A stretch of 64,000 nt of DNA, taken from positions 1 to 64,000 of the forward strand of contig JADJPH010000024.1 in the NCBI GenBank assembly GCA_016713335.1, read 5' to 3'. A model generated the notes under the pieces. That model did not search any database. It worked only from the letters and a program-made list of their open reading frames with translations, and was not told where the DNA came from. This document shows positions 30,814 through 39,870 of the stretch, in pieces (position 1 is the first letter of the stretch; each line of letters begins with the position of its first letter). The stretch is from Candidatus Fredericiella danica. GTDB lineage: Bacteria > Chloroflexota > Anaerolineae > Caldilineales > Caldilineaceae. The translations under genes and the position numbers were made by a program.

Positions 30814-31738
30814 CTAGAGATCGGTGGCCAGATATTGGCGCAGATAGTTGTAGCTCTGCTGCAAGGACGCCTTGCGCAGTTCCAGTGAACCTTCAAATGC
30901 ACGATCCTCCACCTCGACGCACACCGGACCCTGGTACCCTGTGTCTGTCAGGATAGAGAAAAATTTGCCCCAGTCGACGTCCGCCCATGCCCGGCAGTTT
31001 TGGCGTGTGATACTCGTTCGGATAAGCGAGGATGCCGACCTGGTTGAGACGTTCGAGATCAATCCGGGCATCTTTGGCATGAACGTGGAAGATTCGCTCC
31101 TTGAACTCCTGAATTGGCGCCAGATAATCCATGCGCTGCCAAATCATATGCGACGGATCGTAGTTTAGTCCAAAATTCTTGCTAGGAATATCTTCGAACA
31201 TGCGCCGCCAGATGGCAGGCGTGCGCGCAAGGTTCTTGCCGCCCGGCCACTCGTCCCTGGAAAAGAGCATCGGACAATTCTCGATGCCCACTTTGATGCC
31301 GTGGTCTTCGGCAAACTGGATGATCGGTCGCCAGACTTCCAAGAACCGCGGCCAATTCTCATCCAGCGACTTCGTCCAATCACGGCCCACAAAGGTGTTG
31401 ACTACTGTCAGCCCCAGTAATTCTGCGGCAAGAATGACGTTCTTGATGTGATCCCCGTAGACCTTGGCCTCAGCGAGATCGGGCGTCAATGGATTTGGAT
31501 AGTAACCCAAAGCGCTGATGGTGACGCCGGTTTTCTCAACGAGTTCATTGACGCGACGCGCATCATCGGCCGTGAAACCGGCCACGTCGATATGGGTTAC
31601 CCCAGCATAACGGCGCTCCGCTTTGCCTTTGGGCCAGCACATCACCTCAACGGTGCCGTACCCAATCCCGGCGGCAACATCGAGCACATCCTCAAACGAC
31701 AAATCCGGCAAAATGGCGCTGACAAATCCGAGTTTCAT
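30814..31738 (-). CDS. Sugar phosphate isomerase/epimerase (xylose-isomerase-like TIM barrel), frameshifted
   Basis: About 307 residues from MKLGFVSAILPDLSFED at 31738 (SD ggagga). AP-endonuclease-2 fold: YGTVEVMCWPKGKAERRYAG, NTFVGRDWTKSLDENWPRF, IKVGIENCPM (Glu metal ligand), NFGLNYDPSHMIWQ (Asp and His ligands), RIFHVHAKDAR (His and Asp), and VCVEVEDRAFEG (last Glu). All expected metal ligands are present. The frame breaks near 30990 within LPGH..DVDWGKFF. IolE, IolI and hydroxypyruvate isomerase are alternatives; the gene order alone does not choose between them. Confidence 0.88.
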
Positions 31739-31752
31739 ATGGTCCTCCAGTT

Positions 31753-32904
31753 TTAAGCGCCGACCGTGACCCAACGCTGCTCGTTGGCGCTGCGCAGGAT
31801 CGCCTCACACAACAGAATCTCGCGATGCCCCTCTTCAAACGTCGGGTATTGGGGCGTAGCGTTGAAATCACCGGCGGCAATATAGTCGTAAAAAGCCTTA
31901 AAGAGCATCTTGAACGAATCCGGGTATCCTTCATTGTGGCCACCAGGGTACCCAATATAGGGTCTGACGGCGGCGTCCATCAGCCCAGGATCTTTCAGCA
32001 ATAATTCGTTCGGCCGGTCGCGGTGGCCAAACCAAAGTTCATTGGGCCGTTCGCCGTCAAACCAGACGGCATTCTGCGACCCGGCAATTTCGTAACGCAG
32101 CGAGTTCTTGCGACCGGCGGTCAACTGCGAAACCCACAACATCCCGCGGGCGCCCCCTTTGAACCGGAGCATCACTCCGCCCATGTCCTCGGTCTCGATC
32201 GAGAGCGGTTCGGTTACCTGCTGCTGTTGGACCTTGCCGCTGAAAGTCTCCACCTCGCCCTTGGGACGCTGCCGGACTGGAAACACCGTGCGCAGATCTG
32301 CCAGGAGCGACTCAATTTCGAGTCCCGTGATCGTCTGCACCAGGTCCATCCAGTGCGTGCCAATATCTGCAAGCGCCCGCAGTTGGCCGCCCTCCGACGC
32401 CAACACGCGCCAGTTGTAATCAGTCGGATAGAGCAGCCAGTCTTGCACATACCCACCCTGGATGGAGAAGACTTCGCCGATCTCGCCGCTGCGCACGCGT
32501 TGGCGTGCTTCGAGGCTGGTTGGGTAGAAACGATAGTTGTAGTTGACCCCGGCCGCAAGGTTCACGGTTCTGGCCAGTGCCACCAACTGCGCCGACTCCT
32601 GGGAGGTCATGGTGAGCGGCTTCTCGACCAGCACGTGCTTGCCAGCCAGCAGCGCTGCTTTCGCGGTGTCAAAGTGCCAGCGATTTGGCGTCGTAATGTG
32701 CACCGCCTGCACCGCCTTGTCCGCCAGGATTTCGTCAAAGTCCTGGTAGGCTTTGGGAATCCCATACTGGCTGGCGAACTTTTGCGACTTCTCCGGCGAT
32801 GAACCAAGGATTCCTTCCACACGTACACCCAGCCGGCGCAGCGCCTCCGTGTGGGTTGGTCCCATGAAACCTGTGCCGGTGATGGCAACGCCAATGTCAT
32901 ACAT
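31753..32904 (-). CDS. Gfo/Idh/MocA family sugar oxidoreductase (2)
   Basis: 383 residues from MYDIGVAITGTGFMGPTHTEA at 32904 (SD aaggag; an open extension to 33039 has no SD and overlaps gntR). NAD(P) motif GTGFMG, EKP motif VLVEKPLTMT complete, NYNYRFYP, and ADIGTHWMDLVQTITG. The active-site Lys and the His of GTHWMD are present. It is the second gene of the gntR operon, 29 bp after the regulator, with the isomerase 14 bp downstream. It probably oxidises a sugar to a keto-sugar, which the isomerase then rearranges. Confidence 0.93.
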   Translation of the reverse strand: MYDIGVAITGTGFMGPTHTEALRRLGVRVEGILGSSPEKSQKFASQYGIPKAYQDFDEILADKAVQAVHITTPNRWHFDTAKAALLAGKHVLVEKPLTMTSQESAQLVALARTVNLAAGVNYNYRFYPTSLEARQRVRSGEIGEVFSIQGGYVQDWLLYPTDYNWRVLASEGGQLRALADIGTHWMDLVQTITGLEIESLLADLRTVFPVRQRPKGEVETFSGKVQQQQVTEPLSIETEDMGGVMLRFKGGARGMLWVSQLTAGRKNSLRYEIAGSQNAVWFDGERPNELWFGHRDRPNELLLKDPGLMDAAVRPYIGYPGGHNEGYPDSFKMLFKAFYDYIAAGDFNATPQYPTFEEGHREILLCEAILRSANEQRWVTVGA

Positions 32905-32933
32905 AGGGCTTGTCTCCTTAGGTAGTTGGGGGC

Positions 32934-33707
32934 TCATGCATTGCGCAGTACGCCGGTGGCGGGCCGCGCAGTCTGTACCGGACCTAGCCGGTTGTGGAAT
33001 TCGTAGAGATCGCCGCGGTACCAGGTCTGTTCCCACCAAAGCGGTTCACCGCCCACGAGGAAGCCGGTCGACAGCACCAGGAAGCCCGCAGCCGCGCGGC
33101 CGACCTGTAATAGTTTTACCTCCTGCCCGCGCAGCATCACCGCGCGGATCGTTTCGTCCGCACCGCCAATCGCAAGCCCATACTTGTGCGACCAGATTGT
33201 GTAAAGCGAACCTTCAAGGTCGGTGGCCTGTAAGCCAGGACAACTCCTCGCCACAATGAAACGGCGCTCAAAGATGACGGGGATGTTGTCGGCCAACCGC
33301 AGACGCTCTACAAAGTAGACATCTTCACCCTCACGCAGCCGCAGATAGTCGGCCACGACCGGTGGCGTTGCGCTGGCACGGACGCACTCGAACCTCAATA
33401 CTTGTGTGGATGGCTTCTTACCCGCCGCGATCGCCTTGTCGGTGAAACTGACCAGCGCACTGGCGTCATATTGCAGCGCGCGCCCGCGCACAAAGGTGCC
33501 AACGCCCTTCTTAAATTCGAGCATGCCTTCCGCAACCAGATTGGACAATGCCTTGTTGGCAGTGGCGCGACTGACGCCAAACCGTTCGCAGATCTGGCGC
33601 TCCGTTAGAAACTGCTGTCCATTTGCAAACTGACCGGAACGCAGTTCCTCGCGCAACAACAAATTTAGTTGCTGATATACGGGCGTCTTTACAAGTCGAT
33701 TTGGCAT
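32934..33707 (-). CDS. GntR/HutC family transcriptional regulator
   Basis: 257 residues. The winged helix is at about 8-75: YQQLNLLLREELRSGQFANGQQFLTERQICERFGVSRATANKALSNLVAEGMLEFKKGVGTFV (helix-turn-helix around CERFGVSRATANKAL). The UTRA effector domain is at 95-240. Such proteins repress sugar genes and release DNA on binding a phosphorylated sugar. It heads the catabolic run, with a consensus promoter and a palindrome directly upstream, so autoregulation and control of the operon are likely. Confidence 0.95.
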   Translation of the reverse strand: MPNRLVKTPVYQQLNLLLREELRSGQFANGQQFLTERQICERFGVSRATANKALSNLVAEGMLEFKKGVGTFVRGRALQYDASALVSFTDKAIAAGKKPSTQVLRFECVRASATPPVVADYLRLREGEDVYFVERLRLADNIPVIFERRFIVARSCPGLQATDLEGSLYTIWSHKYGLAIGGADETIRAVMLRGQEVKLLQVGRAAAGFLVLSTGFLVGGEPLWWEQTWYRGDLYEFHNRLGPVQTARPATGVLRNA

Positions 33708-33757
33708 CTTTGGGAACCGAACGCGAATGCTACGGACGGTCAGACAACTTCAGCTTC

Positions 33758-33772
33758 AGTGGCTAGGCCACT
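33758..33772. promoter_or_regulatory. Palindrome, candidate operator of the GntR regulator
   Basis: AGTGGC-TAG-GCCACT, a perfect 6-bp inverted repeat with a 3-bp centre. It lies 5-19 bp downstream of the predicted transcription start of gntR. Size and position fit a GntR/HutC operator. I did not find a second copy upstream of the transporter. Confidence 0.5.
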
Positions 33773-33783
33773 ATACAACACAG

Positions 33784-33812
33784 AGTCTAAAGGATGCATG
33801 CCCGGTTGTCAA
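33784..33812 (-). promoter_or_regulatory. Promoter of the gntR sugar operon
   Basis: Minus-strand TTGACA (33807-33812), 17-bp spacer, TAGACT (33784-33789). Predicted start near 33777. Confidence 0.75.
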
Positions 33813-33884
33813 GCGGGTTTCCGGCCATGGCCACAGCAATACAAATAAACGAACGTCGGCGCCGCTTCACCCGCTATTCGACTG

Positions 33885-33913
33885 TTGACAGCGGCTGGCT
33901 GGCTATCTATACT
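33885..33913 (+). promoter_or_regulatory. purH: Promoter of the riboswitch-purH transcript
   Basis: TTGACA (33885-33890), 17-bp spacer, TATACT (33908-33913). The predicted start near 33920 is about 14 nt before the riboswitch P1 stem. Confidence 0.8.
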
Positions 33914-33933
33914 CAAAGCAGCAAATCAAAGCA

Positions 33934-34027
33934 GCGTGCTTAACTGGCGATTCCGCCCATCCGGCGGTTGTGGCGCCCACCACAGGGAAAAGCGCGCTGG
34001 ATAATGCCGACAGTCGCGCGCCTGGGC
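33934..34027 (+). ncRNA. ZTP (pfl) riboswitch controlling purH
   Basis: The element has the conserved pieces of the pfl/ZTP class in order: P1 gcgtgctt (33934-33941) pairing with aagcgcgc (33990-33997), directly followed by aactggcg; the tgtgg..ccacc stem with cagggaa; and the 3' block cgcgcctgggc (about 34017-34027), a near match to the consensus CCGCCUGGGC. ZTP riboswitches sense ZTP/AICAR ribotide when 10-formyl-folate is short. They turn on purine and folate genes, and purH, the consumer of AICAR ribotide, is a classic target. The 3' block overlaps a terminator stem, giving an obvious switch. Confidence 0.85.
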
Positions 34028-34067
34028 TGGGCAGCCGGTGCCATGTGCGTGCGGCTGCCCAGCCTTT
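34025..34067 (+). terminator. Terminator (expression platform) of the ZTP riboswitch
   Basis: A perfect 12-bp stem, ggctgggcagcc (34025-34036) and ggctgcccagcc (34053-34064), then ttt. Its 5' arm includes the last bases of the riboswitch core (cctgggc), so ligand binding and termination are mutually exclusive. It ends 22 bp before the purH start. Confidence 0.8.
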
Positions 34068-34088
34068 ACTATCTCAAGGAGCAACGCT

Positions 34089-35641
34089 ATGTCTGCCTTT
34101 CGCGCCCTACTGTCCGTCTCTGACAAGACGGGCCTGATTGAGTTTGCGCGGCAATTGGTTGCTGCGGGTGCAGAACTTGTGGCCAGCGGCGGGACAGCGC
34201 GTGCCATTGCTGCGGCTGGCATCCCTGTGTTGCAGGTCGAAGACATTACCCATTTCCCTGAAATTCTGGGGGGTCGTGTCAAGACCCTGCACCCTGCCGT
34301 GCATGGTGGCATTCTGGCGCGCCGGACGCCGCAACATCTCGATGAACTCGCGGCACATGCCATCCGTCCCATCGATGTCGTGGTTGTGAACCTCTACCCA
34401 TTTCAACGGACGATCATGCAACCGGCGGTCACCCTGGCGACCGCCGTCGAGGAGATCGACATTGGCGGTGTTACGCTCCTCCGTGCCGCCGCAAAAAACC
34501 ACGAATCAGTCACCGTGGTTTGCGACCCCACCGACTATGCCGCGGTCAGCGCCGCCTTCGCCAATGGTGGCGTTTCCATGGCGCTGCGCAAACGACTTGC
34601 CGTCAAGGCGTTCCGGCATACCGCTGAGTACGACTCTGCGATCGCCACCTATCTCGCCACCCAGGTTGGCGCCGATACACCTGCGGTCGAGGAGCACCCT
34701 GCGCCACTCGCCGCCTATGTGCACCTCGATCTCCAGCGGCTACAACTGAATCGCTATGGTGAGAACCCGCATCAGAGTGGTGGCCTCTATGGTTATGTCG
34801 GGGGAGAAACCGGCGTTTGAAATCATCAGCGGCAAAGAAATGAGCTATGACAACTGGCTCGATTTGGATGGCGCCTGGTCCGCCGCACAAGATTTTCCAG
34901 ACCCAACCGTCGTGATCATCAAACACGGCAATCCCTGCGGGCTTGCATCGGCGGATACCCTTTTGGAAGCCTATCACAAAGCGCTCGCCTCTGACCCGGT
35001 GAGCGCGTTCGGCGGCATCGTTGCCGTCAACCGCACCCTCGATCTTGAAGCAGCCGAAAGGATGGCGGATCTCTTCCTGGAAGTGATCGTTGCACCCGCC
35101 TATGAACCGGAGGCGCTCTCCTCCTCCTCGGAAAGAAGAAAAACCTGCGCCTCCTTGTCTACACCGGCGCGCCGCTGCGCCCCCTGTCGCTCCGCAGTAT
35201 CGTGGGTGGTGTGCTGATGCAGGAGATCGACCGCAGTCAGGAAGACATGGATCCAGAAAACTGGAATGTCGTGACAGGACGCCAACCCACGCCCCAGCAA
35301 CTTGCCGATCTTGCCTTTGCATGGCGGGTTGCGCGCAACGTGAAAAGCAATGCCATCGTCTATGTGGTCGATAGCGCCACCGTGGGCGTTGGCGCCGGCC
35401 AAATGAGTCGCGTGGACTCCGTCCTGGTCGCCGGTCACAAGGCCGGCGAACGCGCCCGCGGGCGGTCATGGCGTCTGACGCCTTCTTCCCGTTTGCCGAC
35501 GGTATCGAGGCTGCGGCCAAACATGGCATCACCGCCATCGTCCAGCCGGGCGGCTCCGTGCGCGACGAGGACGTCATCGACGCCGCCAATCGCATGGGGA
35601 TCGTGATGTGCTTCACGGGGACAAGGCATTTCAGGCATTAG
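34089..35641 (+). CDS. purH: Bifunctional AICAR transformylase/IMP cyclohydrolase PurH (frameshifted)
   Basis: About 517 residues from MSAFRALLSVSDKTGLIEFA at 34089 (SD aaggag). The MGS-like IMP cyclohydrolase domain has ASGGTARAI, GRVKTLHPAVHGGILARR and VDVVVVNLYPFQ. The transformylase domain has GENPHQ, SYDNWLDLDGAW, the catalytic block IIKHGNPCGLA, DPVSAFGGIVAVN, GAGQMSRVDSV, DAFFPFADGIEAAAKHGI and the C-terminal tail FTGTRHFRH. PurH does the last two steps of IMP synthesis. The frame breaks near 34800, 35125 and 35455. The gene is essential in most prototrophs, so these are probably sequence errors. Confidence 0.95.
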
Positions 35642-35647
35642 AACTAA

Positions 35648-35744
35648 TTGCGTATCTCGTATCTCGTGTTTTTTGACGACTGGCGCGATACTTAGCGTGT
35701 GCTCGGTGTCAGCGAGCACGGACTACGAGATACGAGATACGCAA
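35648..35744. repeat. 20-bp perfect inverted repeat with inner hairpin
   Basis: ttgcgtatctcgtatctcgt (35648-35667) is the exact reverse complement of 35725-35744. The arms are themselves built of cgtatct repeats. Between them a 7-bp hairpin (gtgctcg/cgagcac) sits at 35699-35719. The element starts 7 bp after the purH stop. It may serve as a terminator or be a small MITE-like repeat. The rest, up to 35901, shows no gene. Confidence 0.6.
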
Positions 35745-35901
35745 AACATGACACGCCCCGCCTTTCGCAGTCCCGCACTTTATGTGACAAATGTCCTTTG
35801 TTACCCGCAGGGGGGTGGTGCATACTAGTACGCACTGTCTGGCGTTCGCATACTTCCCTGTTTGGCGTATCAACAGTCCAGACAGCTTTGGGGAGGGTGG
35901 T

Positions 35902-36237
35902 ATGAAGATTGTGATGGATCGTGGCTATTGTGATGCAACGTTGAACTTCTGTTCGCGTTGTTCCGCGGCTTTCTTCCGCAAGCCGATGGGCACCGATCGG
36001 CCGTGCATCGTCGAGATTGTCGATGACGGGAATGACGAACTGCTCCACTTTGTGGTCCTCACAGATGATCGGACGCTTGAATTCGACTTGACCAAAGACC
36101 TGCAGGAAGGGCTTGCCGTGGAAGGTTGGGAATTCCTGGCCGGCTTTGATCCAGGCTTATTCCGACATGGTGCGGCGGACCGCTGGCGCCAGTTGTCCCA
36201 TATACCCGCCCACCATGAACACAACGCCACCCCTTAG
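35902..36237 (+). CDS. Small protein of unknown function with a Cys-rich N-terminus
   Basis: 111 residues from MKIVMDRGYCDATLNFCSRC at 35902 (SD gggaggg). I do not recognise a family. Four N-terminal residues of interest are Cys10, Cys17 and Cys20 (CxxC spacing CSRC) and Asp11, which might bind metal. The middle is acidic with alternating beta-like stretches (CIVEIVDDGNDELLHFVVLTDDRTLEFDL). No signal peptide or membrane helix. A terminator follows at 36303. Codon use resembles the neighbours. Confidence 0.6.
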   Translation: MKIVMDRGYCDATLNFCSRCSAAFFRKPMGTDRPCIVEIVDDGNDELLHFVVLTDDRTLEFDLTKDLQEGLAVEGWEFLAGFDPGLFRHGAADRWRQLSHIPAHHEHNATP

Positions 36238-36302
36238 GTTGGGCGCACATCGTTTCGTTTGCTGAATTTACCAGGTCTGACCGGTTCCTCCTTGTTCTTT
36301 GG

Positions 36303-36338
36303 AAACGCAGTGCATGCTTAAGGTATGCACTGCGTTTT
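36303..36338 (+). terminator. Intrinsic terminator
   Basis: A 13-bp stem, aaacgcagtgcat (36303-36315) and atgcactgcgttt (36325-36337), with a 9-nt loop and a T-run (ttttcatttc). It ends the transcript of the small unknown protein. Confidence 0.85.
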
Positions 36339-36365
36339 CATTTCTTGACTGGATAACCAGAAAAT

Positions 36366-36839
36366 ATGGACAACCAGCAACCCCGCCGGGGCATCGATGA
36401 CTTTATCTCCTATATCAGCGCGCAGGCTGCGCTCGCCCCCCCTGGGTATCCGGGCGCAGCCTGGTTTATCCTGCAGACTTGCGCAGAATGCGCCAACATC
36501 CGGCTCCAGGATCTCGGTAATCTACGACGCTTCTTGCGCCAGATGGCCGGCTCTCCTCCGCTGCGTTTCAACACCGCCGGGTTTCGCCCAGAATTGGTGG
36601 ATGATCGCAACCCTGTGCGTCATTACATGGCCTTCGTATTTGTTGGCTTTTGGGCGCCTAACCCAATCGGGATCACGATGCTCTATGCATGGGAGATGGC
36701 GGGCTTTGTGCGCTATGGTGGCGTCTGGAGTCCACGCGATATTGCCTGCGGTCAGGTTGGTCTACGCCATGGCGCCCTGGTCGCTCGCTTTAGCCCGGCT
36801 GTGCTGCCCGGACTGATCGCAGGGGAACTGGCGCGTTGA
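36366..36839 (+). CDS. Conserved-looking protein of unknown function
   Basis: 157 residues, MDNQQPRRGIDDFISYISAQAAL. I do not recognise it. It has no signal peptide. Possible features are an amphipathic helix (IRLQDLGNLRRFLRQMAG) and an aromatic stretch, HYMAFVFVGFWAPNPIGITMLYAWEM, which is too polar for a clear membrane helix. Two cysteines (CAEC) lie at about 39-42. It is one of two unknown genes between purH and rnhA and is convergent with rnhA. Confidence 0.5.
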   Translation: MDNQQPRRGIDDFISYISAQAALAPPGYPGAAWFILQTCAECANIRLQDLGNLRRFLRQMAGSPPLRFNTAGFRPELVDDRNPVRHYMAFVFVGFWAPNPIGITMLYAWEMAGFVRYGGVWSPRDIACGQVGLRHGALVARFSPAVLPGLIAGELAR

Positions 36840-37366
36840 CTCAGGATCCGTCACCAACCTGTCGGGGCCCGGGTGAAGGCGGGGCGGCGCATTCGAGGAA
36901 TCGAGTGGGTCGTTATCGGTGACGGTGCGAGCTGCGGAATTTGCCAGTACATCCGCCCGCTCGTTCAGGGCGTCGCCTGCATGGCCTTTGGTCCACCGCC
37001 ACTCGATGCCGCCGGCCGGCTCGTGGCGCGCAACAGCCAAGCAGCAATTGCTGCCACAAGTCCCGATTCTTGACCGGCTGTTTGGATGCTGTTTTCCAAC
37101 CTTTCCGCTGCCATCCATGGACCCACTCGGTGATGCCTTTGCGAAGATATTCGCTATCTGTGTACAGTTCCACTTGGCAGGGCCGTTTTGAGCGCATTGA
37201 GCGCCTCAAGCGCGGCCCTCAATTCCATGCGGTTGTTGGTCGTCGCACGATAGCGCCCCGACAATTCCTTCACATGCTCGCCGTAGCGCAGGATCGCCGC
37301 CCAACCGCCTGGCCCGGGGTTTCCCAGGCACCCGCCATCCGTGTAGATAACGACGGGTTCGCTCAC
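36762..37366 (-). CDS. rnhA: Ribonuclease HI (frameshifted)
   Basis: Starts with GTG at 37366 (MSEPVVIYTDGGCLGNPGPGGWAAIL), overlapping the upstream stop by four bases. Catalytic acidic residues: Asp of YTDGGC, Glu of NNRMELRAA, Asp of LYTDSEYLRKGI, and Asp of NERADVLANSAA; the His-loop is KGHAGDALNERAD. It cleaves RNA in RNA-DNA hybrids. Frames break near 37180 and 37060. The open frame runs to 36762, past the usual end; the true stop may be the TGA at 36841 after one more indel, which would avoid the overlap with the neighbour. Confidence 0.88.
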
Positions 37367-38868
37367 TGCTTGGTTCGCAATTCTACAAAGGTCGTCTGTC
37401 CTTCGCGGACAAAAAACTCAGCACGCACCGGCTCGCCATTGACATTGCCAATCAAAACATAGTACCCCGCAGGCACGTCACCCATGGCGCCATTTTCGCC
37501 CCAGGCCGGATCCGGACCAATGTTCTCATTGTCCAGATAAGTCTCGATCAGGCGCCCCCAGACGGCCTGATTGTTTTCAAAGCGGGCGAGCGTCAGTCGC
37601 TGCCCGGGCCATGAGCGACCATCGGCTGTCATCAGCCGCACCGCAACGGCGCCATTCCCTGGCAGCGGAGTGAGCCAAAGATAGGGGTTTACACTATGTG
37701 CGTAATCGTTGGTCCCGATCCGCATTTCGACGTGAAGATGGGGGCCAATCGCAATGCCCGTCATGCCGACTGCACCGACCACATCGCCCGGCGCCACACG
37801 TTGGCCTTTCTGCACGGTGACCTGGCTTAGGTGCCCATAGAGTACAAACGCGTCAAGCCCACCGCCACCCACACTCAGCTTTTGATCAAGCCGGATGACC
37901 ACGGCATTCCCATAGAAGTTGGGATACGGGCCTAATGCATCCGGGTCATCCATCCCCGCATGCACTACCTCGCCACCGACGCCGGCGCGCACGGGCGTCC
38001 CATAGGGATTCGCAACGTCGATGCCGTGGTGCGGGCGATAGCGACCACCACCCGTCGACCCGAATTGATAACTCGGCGCGGCGATCTGATTGCCGTCATC
38101 GGCCAGAATGGCCGGACCGACCCAAAGGCGTCGGCGTCGGCGGTGCTTCCACGAGGGTTGGGACGGGCGTAATCTTGGGCTCCAGACCAGGCAACGGAAT
38201 GACTTGCACCTGGGCGAGCGGTCCGTTCACGACCTCTTCCACCATTGGTGGCACGACCAGGGATGCCAGGTCAAACTGGCTGGCAGGTAGTTCACCGGCG
38301 CCGGGGTTGCTTGCGACCGCAGGCTCCACCGCGCTTACATCCATCGTCTGTTCACCACCGGTGACCGCCAACGGGCGATCCACGAGGACACCGGCAATTG
38401 ACAGCGCACGCACCGCACCGGGGGTCGGCGTCACGATCACAATCTGCATGGGCACTGACTGGGGATTGCCGTCATTCACCGTCTGCATGGGGGGTGCCGG
38501 CAATTCCTGGCGTCGGAGTAAAGGTCGGAGACGCAGCCACCGCGGGCCGATGCTGCTTCGCAGCCGGCAACGCTCCGTCCCTCCCGTGGCCACAACCACC
38601 AGCCGGCGACGAGGAGCACTGCCGCACCCCCGGTTGCAAGCGCCAACACCAGCAAACCACGCGGCGCATGTGCGCCGGCATTCGGAGGTGCAGGAGATGC
38701 ATCGCCGGCATGCTCTGCCTGTTGCTGTGCTAGAATGGCGTAACGTTCGTCGGCCTTTTGAAGCAACGGCTTGCCCGCTGCGTCTACGCCAGGCCGGCGC
38801 GAGGAAGGCGAACCTTGAGCGAAGCCGAGCGCATCACGCACGCGGCGGGCGATTTCACTGAATATCAA
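37363..38868 (-). CDS. Membrane-anchored M23 (LytM-type) peptidase, frameshifted
   Basis: N-terminal cytoplasmic segment, then one membrane helix (GLLVLALATGGAAVLLVAGWWLW), then a Pro/Thr-rich linker and an M23 domain. The domain has HHGIDVANPYGTPVRAG (first metal-binding His and Asp), YGHLSQVTVQKGQRVAPGDVVGAVGMTG and the GPHLHVEM block (HxH). A complete zinc site suggests real peptidoglycan endopeptidase activity, though Chloroflexota walls are often atypical. A C-terminal beta domain ends VREGQTTFVELRTKQ. Frames break near 38530 and 38100. The start (TTG 38868) is uncertain and overlaps trmD head to head. Confidence 0.8.
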
Positions 38869-39728
38869 ACGGAACCTCTCCGCTGTCTACACTTCGACAT
38901 CTTCACCCTGTTCCCGAATATGTTCGAGGGTCCCTTCGGCGAGAGCATCATTGCCCGCGCCCGAGAACGGTCGTTGATCTCGATTTCCCTGCACAACATC
39001 CGTGACTACACGACTGACCGCCATCACATCTGCGATGACACCCCATATGGGGGCGGCGGCGGGATGGTGATGAAACCTGAACCGATCGCACGGGCCGTCG
39101 AAACGGTCCTGACGCGGCCGGCCGGCTGGCAACTCGCCCCGGCAGACGCCTACCCGGGTTGCCCTCTTGGGAACCCGACCTACCGGCAACATTGCCCGAT
39201 GGCGTCCCGATTATCCTGCTCACACCCGAGGGCCGCACCTTCAATCAGACGGTCGCTGACGAACTGAGCAAGCGCCAACGCCTTGCCCTCATCTGTGGTC
39301 GCTATGAAGGCGTTGACGAACGCATTCGCACCCAACTGGTCACCGACGAGATCAGCATCGGTGACTTTGTGATCAGTGGCGGCGAACTGGCGGCCATGCT
39401 CATCGTTGATGCCGTCACCCGGCTCCTGCCAGGCGCACTGGGCCATCCCCTGGGCGCCTATCAGGATAGCCATTCGGCCGGCGTGGGCGGTGTACTCGAA
39501 GGTCCTCAATACACACGGCCCCCGGTTTTTCGCGGCGAGCCGATTCCACCCATCCTGACGAGTGGGCACCATGCCAACCTGACTCGCTGGCGGCGCGAAC
39601 AGGCGCTGCTCCGCACCCTTGCCCGCCGTCCCGATCTGCTGCGCAGCGCGGTGCTGTCCGCCGCCGATCGCCGCTTTCTCAAAGAGAACGGATGGGACCC
39701 GCCAGATGAGCGTCCTGGCTCAGTCTGA
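38815..39728 (+). CDS. trmD: tRNA (guanine-N1)-methyltransferase TrmD (frameshifted)
   Basis: It makes m1G37 in tRNA. LHFDIFTLFPNMFEGPFGESIIARARERSL, DTPYGGGGGMVMKPEPI, CGRYEGVDERI, EISIGDFVISGGELAAMLIVDAVTRLLPG and LTSGHHANLTRWRREQALLRT are the family blocks; the trefoil-knot SAM site is intact. I place the start at TTG 38815 because gaggaagg lies 6 bp upstream; it gives a 20-residue extension before the usual N-terminus. The frame breaks near 39170. The 5' end overlaps that of the divergent M23 gene. Confidence 0.93.
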
Positions 39729-39870
39729 CCTCAGACTGGCGGCGCAAACCGCGTCATTATAGTGGCGTTGGGTAGGGGGTAACAAATCCAGGGTAGCGGG
39801 GGTGGCGGGAGGATGGGTCATAGAGATGACCGCCAGGCGCGGAGTAGTTTACAAATAAGCGGGCACCGGT

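Noticed and set aside
22923..33812. Myo-inositol (iol) operon
   Set aside because: Gfo/Idh and TIM-barrel isomerase genes are present, but iolC, iolD and iolB are absent, and a DeoC rather than IolJ aldolase is encoded.
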